Below, piece by piece: positions 5,441 to 10,127 of a stretch of 10,127 nt of DNA (positions are counted from its first letter, which is position 1; each line of letters opens with the position of its first letter). The translations under genes and the position numbers were made by a program. Origin of the DNA: Actinomycetota bacterium (GTDB lineage Bacteria > Actinomycetota > Acidimicrobiia > IMCC26256 > BP-133); assembly GCA_030838815.1 (NCBI GenBank), contig JAUZEX010000524.1, positions 1 through 10,127 on the forward strand, in the 5' to 3' direction. The notes under the pieces were generated by a model. That model was not told where the DNA came from, did not search any database, and worked only from the letters and a program-made list of their open reading frames with translations.

Positions 5441-6439
5441 ATGAGAACCCGCCTCCGAGGAACCGTGTTCGTCGCGGTCATCGCAGTCGTGGCGCTGCTG
5501 GGGACCGCCTGCGGCGGTGGAGGGTCGGCGACCCACTTCGCCCTCAAGACGAAGAACAGCCAGCCCGCCGGGATCACCCGCGGGCCCGACGGGCACCTCT
5601 GGTTCACCGAGTTCAGCGCGGGCCGCATCGCCCGCGTCAACACCGCCGGAAAGATGGACGAGTACCCGCTGCCGACCGACCGCGCCGGCCCCTTCGACAT
5701 CACCAGCGGGCCGGACGGCAACCTGTGGTTCACCGAGTTCTCGGCCAACAAGATCGGCCGGATCACCCCGGCGGGCGAGGTCAAGGAGTTCCCGCTGCCC
5801 ACGCCCCGCAGCGGCCCCTACGGCATCGCTGCCGGCCCCGACGGCAACATCTGGTTCGCCCTCCAGAAGACCGACAAGATCGCCCGCATGACCCTCGACG
5901 GCGAGGTGAAGGAGTTCGCGATCCCCTACACGGGCCCGCAGCGGCCGAACCCCTTCGGCGTCGCCGCCGGCAAGGACGGCAACATCTGGTTCAGCGAGGA
6001 AGGCCTCGGCAAGATCGGCCGGATCACGATGGCCGGGGTGATGACCGAGTTCCCCCTCGACCCGAAGGCCGGCCCGGCCGACCTCACCCTCGGGCCCGAC
6101 GGCAACATCTGGTTCACCGAGCACTATGCCGGCAAGGTCGGGCGGATCACGCCCGACGGGGTCATCACCGAATACCCCCTCGGCAGCAAGAAGAGCTCAC
6201 CGAAGGGCATCGTGGCCGCCCCCGACGGGAACCTCTGGTACACCGACCTCGGCACCAACCGGATCGGTCGCGTCACGACATCGGGCGACGTGAAGGACTA
6301 CGCCGTGGGCGACGGCTACCGCCAGCTCCAGGGCATCGCCGCCGGCCCCGACGGCAACGTCTGGTTCACCGAGACGCACGCCAACACGGTCTCGCGCCAC
6401 ACCCTCGACCGCTCGGCGGCCGAGGGAAAGAAGCCCTGA
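5441..6439 (+). CDS. Lipoprotein with a seven-bladed beta-propeller, virginiamycin-B-lyase (Vgb)-like
   Basis: The 332-residue product begins with a lipoprotein signal ending in LLGTAC, with lipidation at Cys24. Seven repeats of the form GPDGN-[LIV]-WFTE...KIGRI follow, with their tryptophans at 54, 96, 138, 183, 224, 266 and 308, i.e. 41-45 residues apart. That count is the seven-bladed propeller of the Vgb/streptogramin-lyase-like family (COG4257 type). True Vgb enzymes linearise streptogramin B antibiotics; most relatives have no tested activity and I could not place the catalytic residues by eye, so resistance should not be assumed. ATG 5441 is preceded by a purine-rich AGGGAG (5425-5430). 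It is followed by TGA and then, one codon on, TAA. It faces away from the phosphoesterase gene and precedes another exported hydrolase. Confidence 0.88.
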   Translation: MRTRLRGTVFVAVIAVVALLGTACGGGGSATHFALKTKNSQPAGITRGPDGHLWFTEFSAGRIARVNTAGKMDEYPLPTDRAGPFDITSGPDGNLWFTEFSANKIGRITPAGEVKEFPLPTPRSGPYGIAAGPDGNIWFALQKTDKIARMTLDGEVKEFAIPYTGPQRPNPFGVAAGKDGNIWFSEEGLGKIGRITMAGVMTEFPLDPKAGPADLTLGPDGNIWFTEHYAGKVGRITPDGVITEYPLGSKKSSPKGIVAAPDGNLWYTDLGTNRIGRVTTSGDVKDYAVGDGYRQLQGIAAGPDGNVWFTETHANTVSRHTLDRSAAEGKKP

Positions 6440-6462
6440 TAAGGCTTGTGGTCGGCTGAAGG

Positions 6463-6499
6463 GACATCCGGAGACGGGTGTCGGCCGCGTGAACGGCCG
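6463..6499 (+). terminator. Two adjacent hairpins after the propeller gene (possible terminator)
   Basis: GACATCC (6463-6469) pairs with GGGTGTC (6476-6482) with one G-U pair and a 6-base loop. Immediately after, CGGCCG (6482-6487) pairs with CGGCCG (6494-6499), also with a 6-base loop. They lie 24-60 bp after the stop at 6439. No T tract follows, so whether transcription stops or reads on into the phosphodiesterase gene is open. Confidence 0.35.
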
Positions 6500-6584
6500 G
6501 CCCCGTCCCGATGACCAAGCCGCACGGCGACAGGATCGGCACCGCCTCTCCCGAAAAGGAACTTTTGACCCGATTGGGACAAAA

Positions 6585-6591
6585 GGAGAGG
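6585..6591 (+). promoter_or_regulatory. Ribosome binding site that decides the phosphodiesterase start
   Basis: GGAGAGG lies nine bases before ATG 6601. It favours this ATG, which begins a signal peptide, over an in-frame ATG at 6511 that would put 30 polar residues in front of it. Confidence 0.65.
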
Positions 6592-6600
6592 CAGCAGACA

Positions 6601-8193
6601 ATGCGCAGATCTATCCGACGGCGCCTGGGTACCGGCCTGGCCGCCGCCGTCATCGCCGGGGGCCTCGCCGTCCCCGCCGCCCTTGGGGCGGCACCGACCC
6701 GGAGCCACCACGTGCTCCTCATCTCGGTGGACGGCCTCCACGACTTCGACCTGAACCTCTGGGTTGCCCAACACCCGAAGTCGAACCTGGCCGGCCTCGT
6801 CCACCAGGGCACGACGTACTCGCAGGCGTCGAGTTCGATCCCGTCGGACTCCTTCCCCGGGCTGCTGGCCATGCTGACCGGCGGGACCCCGAAGTCGACC
6901 GGCGTTTTCTACGACGTCAGCTACGACCGCTCGCTCTACCCGCCCGGGTCGGCGTGCCAGGGTCCGCAGGGCAGCCCGTCCATCTTCGATGAGAGCATCG
7001 CCAAGCACGACGCCGCCGGGAACATCCCGTTCTGGGGCAGCATCGACCCGTCGCTGCTGCCGCTGCGAAAGGTCGACACCCGCTGCGACCCGGTCCAACC
7101 CCGGGACTTCCTCAAGGTCAACACGATTTTCGGTGTGGCCCACGACGCTGGTCTGCGCACCGCCTGGTCGGACAAGCACCCCGCCTACCAGATCGTCGAA
7201 GGGCCGGGTACGGCGGCAACCGTCGACGACCTCTTCACGCCGGAGATCAACGCCAGCGTGACGCCGTCCAACTTCCCGCGGCCGGACCTGGCCATCACGG
7301 ACTGGGTACCGAACACCGTGTTCTACGACAACATCAAGGTGGCGGCGGTCCGCAACCAGATCGACGGCCTGGACTCCACGGGCAAGTTCAAGGTGGGGGT
7401 TCCGGCCATCTTCGGGATGAACTTCCAAGCGGTCTCGGTGGGCGAGAAGCTCGTCGACCCGGTGAAGTCGTGCGTGCGCAACACCACGGGCGGCTGTGAC
7501 CCCAAATACGTGCCCGGTGGCTACCTCAAGACGAAGACCGGCCTGGCGTTCACGCCGCAGATGGCCTCGTCGCTCGCCGCAGTCGACAGCGCAGTCGGCC
7601 GGCTGGTCTCCGAGCTGCACCGGAAGGGTCTGTGGAGCTCGACCGAGGTGATCCTCTCGGCCAAGCACGGCCAGTCGCCCATGGACCCGACGACGCTGAA
7701 GCGCGTCGACGAGGCGACGCTCCAAGCGGCGGCCGGGGCTGACAGCGACGGGGACGACGGCCTCGCCTTCGACATCGCCGACAGCGGTGCATTGCTGTGG
7801 CTGAAGGACGGAGCCGACCGCCAGGAGGCCGTGAACAGCCTCCGCACCCACGCCGCCGCCCTCAACATCGGGCCCGCGGGGCTGCTCACCGACGGACCGT
7901 TGCACGACCTGTACGGCGCCAACGAGCGAACGCCGGACATCATCGTCCAGCCCGCACCGGGGACGATGTTCTCGACCAGCGTGAAGAAGGTGGCGGAGCA
8001 CGGCGGCGGCAGCGAGGCCGACACCCACGTCGCCCTGGTGGTGGCCGGCGGCGGCGCCGCCCACGGGGTGACGGTCGGGAGCCCGGTCCAGACGCGTCAG
8101 ATCGCTCCGAGCATCCTGACCTTCCTCGGCCTCAACCCGGGGGCGCTGCAGGCGGTAGCCATCGAGGGCACCACGACCCTGCCCGTCCGGTAG
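6601..8193 (+). CDS. Secreted alkaline-phosphatase-superfamily phosphodiesterase/nucleotide pyrophosphatase
   Basis: The 530-residue product has an Arg-rich N-terminus (MRRSIRRRLG) and a hydrophobic core ending near ALGA (27-30), so it is exported by Sec or possibly Tat. Superfamily motifs in order are LLISVDGL with metal ligand Asp44, SSIPSDSFPGLLAMLTGG (78-95) with the probable Ser nucleophile (Ser84 or Ser82), WSDKHPAYQIVEG (189-201, Asp191 and His193), ILSAKHGQSP (351-360), and EHGGGSEADTHVAL (466-479, His467, Asp474 and His476). This set defines a two-metal type I phosphodiesterase/pyrophosphatase-like enzyme. It should cleave phosphomonoesters or diesters outside the cell; the substrate is not readable. 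Lys355 stands where many members have the Asp of an SDHG motif. It lies 161 bp after the propeller gene and ends at a strong hairpin. Confidence 0.9.
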   Translation: MRRSIRRRLGTGLAAAVIAGGLAVPAALGAAPTRSHHVLLISVDGLHDFDLNLWVAQHPKSNLAGLVHQGTTYSQASSSIPSDSFPGLLAMLTGGTPKSTGVFYDVSYDRSLYPPGSACQGPQGSPSIFDESIAKHDAAGNIPFWGSIDPSLLPLRKVDTRCDPVQPRDFLKVNTIFGVAHDAGLRTAWSDKHPAYQIVEGPGTAATVDDLFTPEINASVTPSNFPRPDLAITDWVPNTVFYDNIKVAAVRNQIDGLDSTGKFKVGVPAIFGMNFQAVSVGEKLVDPVKSCVRNTTGGCDPKYVPGGYLKTKTGLAFTPQMASSLAAVDSAVGRLVSELHRKGLWSSTEVILSAKHGQSPMDPTTLKRVDEATLQAAAGADSDGDDGLAFDIADSGALLWLKDGADRQEAVNSLRTHAAALNIGPAGLLTDGPLHDLYGANERTPDIIVQPAPGTMFSTSVKKVAEHGGGSEADTHVALVVAGGGAAHGVTVGSPVQTRQIAPSILTFLGLNPGALQAVAIEGTTTLPVR

Positions 8194-8206
8194 TACGAGC
8201 ACTGCT

Positions 8207-8257
8207 CGCGCCCGCCCCGTTGCGGCCGCCTCCTCGGCGGGTAACGGGGCGGGCGTG
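8207..8257. terminator. Strong GC-rich hairpin, probable bidirectional terminator
   Basis: CGCCCGCCCCGTT (8209-8221) pairs perfectly over 13 bp with AACGGGGCGGGCG (8243-8255). G-U and C-G pairs extend the stem at both ends, and an inner 4-bp stem (8225-8228 with 8235-8238) lies in the loop. It starts 13 bp after the phosphodiesterase stop, between convergent genes. There is no T tract on either side, which is common in high-GC actinomycetes. Confidence 0.6.
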
Positions 8258-8349
8258 GTGCACGAAAGCCTCGTCTACGCCCGTCCCCGGCTGTCCCGGT
8301 CCGAGGCGGCGATACTCACGCCGGTGTTCGAAGGCTGACCGTCGCGAGA

Positions 8350-9174
8350 TCAGATCGAGAAGAAGAGGGAACGGAAGCGGTCGGCCACGCCGGGATCGCC
8401 CTGCGTCGTGCCGCCCTGCATACGGCCGTAGGACGTGAGGACCAGCGTGGCGGGATCGAACTCCAGGACGGCCGGCAGGTCGTCGACCGGTCCGGGTTCG
8501 TAGGCCAGGCCCTCCTTCGACACGTTCATCCTCCAGGTACCGGCGTTGGCGCCGGCCGTGTTGCGCACCCCGATGGAGAACGGCTCCGTGACGTTGTCGG
8601 TGTCGGCGGTGATCTGCCACACGATCAGCGCCAACGGGGCGAGCAGGTCGGCGGTGTCGGCGGCCAGCGCATGGGGCTCGCCTCGGTGCTCGCGCATGTC
8701 CCAACTGTGAACCCCGTAATCCACGAGTTGGAACCAGGGGTAGAACGCCGCCGGCAGGGGACCGGCGTAAGGGTGGAAGACCATCAGGCCCATCCAGTCG
8801 TCCTCGGTCAGCCCTTCGTAGATGCCCATCGCCTGGCTCAGATCCGACCGCAGGCGCCGCATCACGTCGCCCTGGGGCTGGTCCCGGAAGGCCCGGGCCC
8901 GGTGGTCGAGACGATCGGCCATGGGGCGCAGGCCGATGGGCTGGTCGGTGGCCTCCTTGCCCGCCCGAGCCATCTCGAACCCGGGGAAGTAGCCCTCGGT
9001 GGCGTCGATCATGTGCCCCGCCATGTCCCGCACCTGCCAGTTGCTGCAGGCGGTGGGCGCTTCCCAGCGGGCGGTCTCTTCGGCCAGTTCCAGAAAGTCG
9101 CGGGCCTCACGCTCGAGGGCGCCCAGGAGAGTGTCCTTGGCGGACGGGTTCAACGCATTCCACTGCTCCGACAT
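8350..9174 (-). CDS. DinB-like / maleylpyruvate isomerase family (mycothiol-dependent-type) enzyme
   Basis: The 274-residue product has the N-terminal helical bundle of the DinB/MDMPI superfamily: LAEETARWEAPTACSNWQVRDMAGHMID (30-57), with the first metal-ligand candidate His54. The second site is LVDYGVHSWDMR (150-161), giving Asp152-x3-His156, like the E-x3-H of mycothiol-dependent maleylpyruvate isomerase but with Asp for Glu. About residues 180-274 form a smaller C-terminal domain of the SCP2-like kind often fused here. Known members use mycothiol with a divalent metal in isomerisation or thiol transfer; the substrate here is unknown. ATG 9174 is chosen because the domain begins soon after and a GGGGG stretch lies 4 bases upstream; the frame continues upstream without homology. 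It is divergent from the cupredoxin gene. Confidence 0.82.
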   Translation of the reverse strand: MSEQWNALNPSAKDTLLGALEREARDFLELAEETARWEAPTACSNWQVRDMAGHMIDATEGYFPGFEMARAGKEATDQPIGLRPMADRLDHRARAFRDQPQGDVMRRLRSDLSQAMGIYEGLTEDDWMGLMVFHPYAGPLPAAFYPWFQLVDYGVHSWDMREHRGEPHALAADTADLLAPLALIVWQITADTDNVTEPFSIGVRNTAGANAGTWRMNVSKEGLAYEPGPVDDLPAVLEFDPATLVLTSYGRMQGGTTQGDPGVADRFRSLFFSI

Positions 9175-9205
9175 CGTGCCCCCTGTGCCGACGGGTGAGG
9201 GCCAC

Positions 9206-9234
9206 ACTCTCCTCGCCGTTCCGGAGGGCGTCAA
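9206..9234 (-). promoter_or_regulatory. Candidate promoter of the DinB-like gene
   Basis: On the minus strand, TTGACG (9229-9234) lies exactly 17 bp before GAGAGT (9206-9211). The -35 matches five of six consensus bases and the -10 keeps the A at position 2 and final T. A start about 7 bases on would give a leader of roughly 25 bases with the ribosome binding site inside it. Confidence 0.4.
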
Positions 9235-9253
9235 CCGCGAACAGGCACGTCGC

Positions 9254-9282
9254 TTGCGCAAACCGTCAGCCGCGGCTTCAAT
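9254..9282 (+). promoter_or_regulatory. Weak candidate promoter of the cupredoxin gene
   Basis: TTGCGC (9254-9259) and TTCAAT (9277-9282) are 17 bp apart. The -10 matches four of six consensus bases, the -35 only three. The implied leader of about 16 bases would hold the GAGAGG site (9295-9300) before ATG 9305. Confidence 0.25.
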
Positions 9283-9304
9283 TCAGCGCGACGAGAGAGG
9301 AACC

Positions 9305-10127
9305 ATGAAGACAACTGTGGGGTTCATCGCGCTGGTCGCGCTGCTCGCCGGGGCCTGCGGCGACGCCGATGCCGCCAAGTCCAGCCCGCAGGCCGCCGAA
9401 ACGGCGGCCAAGCAAGGGCCCCTGACCTACCAGGTGGCGGTCGACGGCCCCTCCCCCGAAGGCAGGAACATTCAGCTGGGCGCGTACTTCCCCGGCGGCC
9501 TGAAGGTCCACCCTGGCGACACGGTCGTGTTCGACAACAAGTCGACTCAGGCGCCCCACACGATCAGCTTCGGTATCAAGTCCGACCGGTCCAACAGCCC
9601 GGCCCCGCTGACGAAGGCGGCCGCTTTCAACCCGGCCGTCTTCGGGCCGTGCGCGACGGCGTCGGAGCCGTCCCCCGCCCTGGAAGCCTGTCCGGAGCCA
9701 CCCCCCGCGCCACTGCCGCCCTATGCCGGGGTTGGCTACTGGAACTCCGGGGCGCTGGCCCCCGCAGTGGCCCCGGCGGGCACCAAGCAGGTGGCAGTCA
9801 AGTTCGCCGAGTCGACCCCGCCGGGCAGCTACAACTATGCCTGCATCCTCCACAGGATGATGGGGGGCAGTGTCACGGTGGTGAGCCCGGAGGACACACG
9901 GGACATCCCCAACGACGTAGCCAGCTTGTCGGCGAAGTCAGCGGCCGATGTGGCGGCCTCGGCCGCCGCCATCCCCGAGCCGGCCCAGCCCGGGGCCGGC
10001 AGTGTCGTGAGCGGCTGGAGCAGCCCCATCGCCGCCGTCAACCGGTTCTTCCCCGGCGTCGTCGAGATCAAGGCGGGCGACACCGTGACCTGGAAGGGGG
10101 CCAGCGAGTACGAGCCCCACACGATCA
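9305..10127 (+). CDS. Lipoprotein with tandem cupredoxin (plastocyanin-like) domains (partial, right edge)
   Basis: I translated this frame by hand: 274 codons open to the window edge. It starts with a lipoprotein signal ending in LLAGAC (Cys18), then an Ala/Gln/Lys linker. The first cupredoxin domain spans about 40-193: FPGGLKVHPGDTVVFDN (62-78), APHTISFG with His85, and YNYACILHRMMGGSVTVV (177-193) with Cys180, His183 and Met186. His, Cys-x2-His-x2-Met is a complete type 1 copper ligand set with amicyanin-like spacing. A Pro-rich insertion (about 95-148) holds two more cysteines, Cys116 and Cys129, possibly a disulfide. After an Ala-rich linker a second domain begins, FFPGVVEIKAGDTVTWKG (248-265) then EPHTI, cut by the edge. 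It likely carries electrons or copper outside the membrane. A GAGAGG site precedes ATG 9305. Confidence 0.87.
   Translation, partial: MKTTVGFIALVALLAGACGDADAAKSSPQAAETAAKQGPLTYQVAVDGPSPEGRNIQLGAYFPGGLKVHPGDTVVFDNKSTQAPHTISFGIKSDRSNSPAPLTKAAAFNPAVFGPCATASEPSPALEACPEPPPAPLPPYAGVGYWNSGALAPAVAPAGTKQVAVKFAESTPPGSYNYACILHRMMGGSVTVVSPEDTRDIPNDVASLSAKSAADVAASAAAIPEPAQPGAGSVVSGWSSPIAAVNRFFPGVVEIKAGDTVTWKGASEYEPHTI

Noticed and set aside
5441..6439. Calling the propeller protein a streptogramin resistance enzyme
   Set aside because: Only the fold is supported. Catalytic residues could not be assigned and the lipoprotein signal does not fit the known cytoplasmic enzymes.
6565..6570. TTGACC as a -35 element for the phosphodiesterase gene
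   Set aside because: No -10-like hexamer occurs 16-19 bp downstream; that position falls on the ribosome binding site.
6316..8202. A 628-codon minus-strand frame opposite the phosphodiesterase gene
   Set aside because: It is the mirror of a well-supported AlkP-superfamily gene. Its translation is Arg/Gly/Val-rich with no recognisable domain.
8255..8338. A 27-codon plus-strand frame (GTG 8255 to TGA 8338) between convergent genes
   Set aside because: It begins inside the terminator stem, has no ribosome binding site and matches no family I know.

Overview
The window is very GC-rich coding DNA with short intergenic gaps, frequent GTG starts, some genes without a Shine-Dalgarno sequence and a mycothiol-dependent-enzyme family member. 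Together these point to a high-GC actinomycete (Actinomycetota). A DUF5317 membrane protein and the general style would fit an Acidimicrobiia-like lineage, but I cannot fix the class from sequence alone. I see no rRNA, tRNA, CRISPR array, transposase, integrase or phage gene. It looks like ordinary chromosome rich in exported proteins.

Layout, left to right. (1) Positions 1-1671, minus strand: an enoyl-CoA hydratase/isomerase-family gene, then a perfect 33-bp tandem repeat, then a small coiled-coil lipoprotein gene, then a secreted helical protein gene that overlaps the lipoprotein stop by 4 bp and runs off the left edge. (2) Positions 1708-3416, plus strand: a DUF5317-type membrane protein and, 14 bp later, a family-4-type glycosyltransferase. 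This pair is divergent from the hydratase, with only 36 bp between the start codons. (3) Positions 3417-3808: a 392-bp gene-free stretch, then a TetR-family regulator (3809-4429) that appears leaderless. (4) Positions 4437-5306, minus strand: a secreted calcineurin-like phosphoesterase, convergent with the TetR gene. (5) Positions 5441-8193, plus strand: a lipoprotein seven-bladed propeller of the virginiamycin-B-lyase-like (Vgb) family, then a secreted alkaline-phosphatase-superfamily phosphodiesterase. (6) Positions 8207-8257: a strong GC-rich hairpin, probably the terminator between convergent genes. (7) Positions 8350-9174, minus strand: a DinB/maleylpyruvate-isomerase-like enzyme. (8) From 9305 to the right edge, plus strand: a lipoprotein with one complete cupredoxin domain and the start of a second.

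Working together: six of the ten genes encode exported or lipid-anchored proteins. The central block (4437-8193) puts two unrelated secreted phosphoesterases on either side of a Vgb-like propeller and next to a TetR regulator, which suggests an extracytoplasmic hydrolytic function. No substrate can be read from the sequence. The right-edge cupredoxin protein suggests extracytoplasmic copper-dependent electron transfer. I did not find a clear new defence, mobile or biosynthetic system. The best leads are the coupled lipoprotein/secreted-protein pair with its repeat-bearing leader, the secreted phosphoesterase-propeller cluster, and the double cupredoxin.
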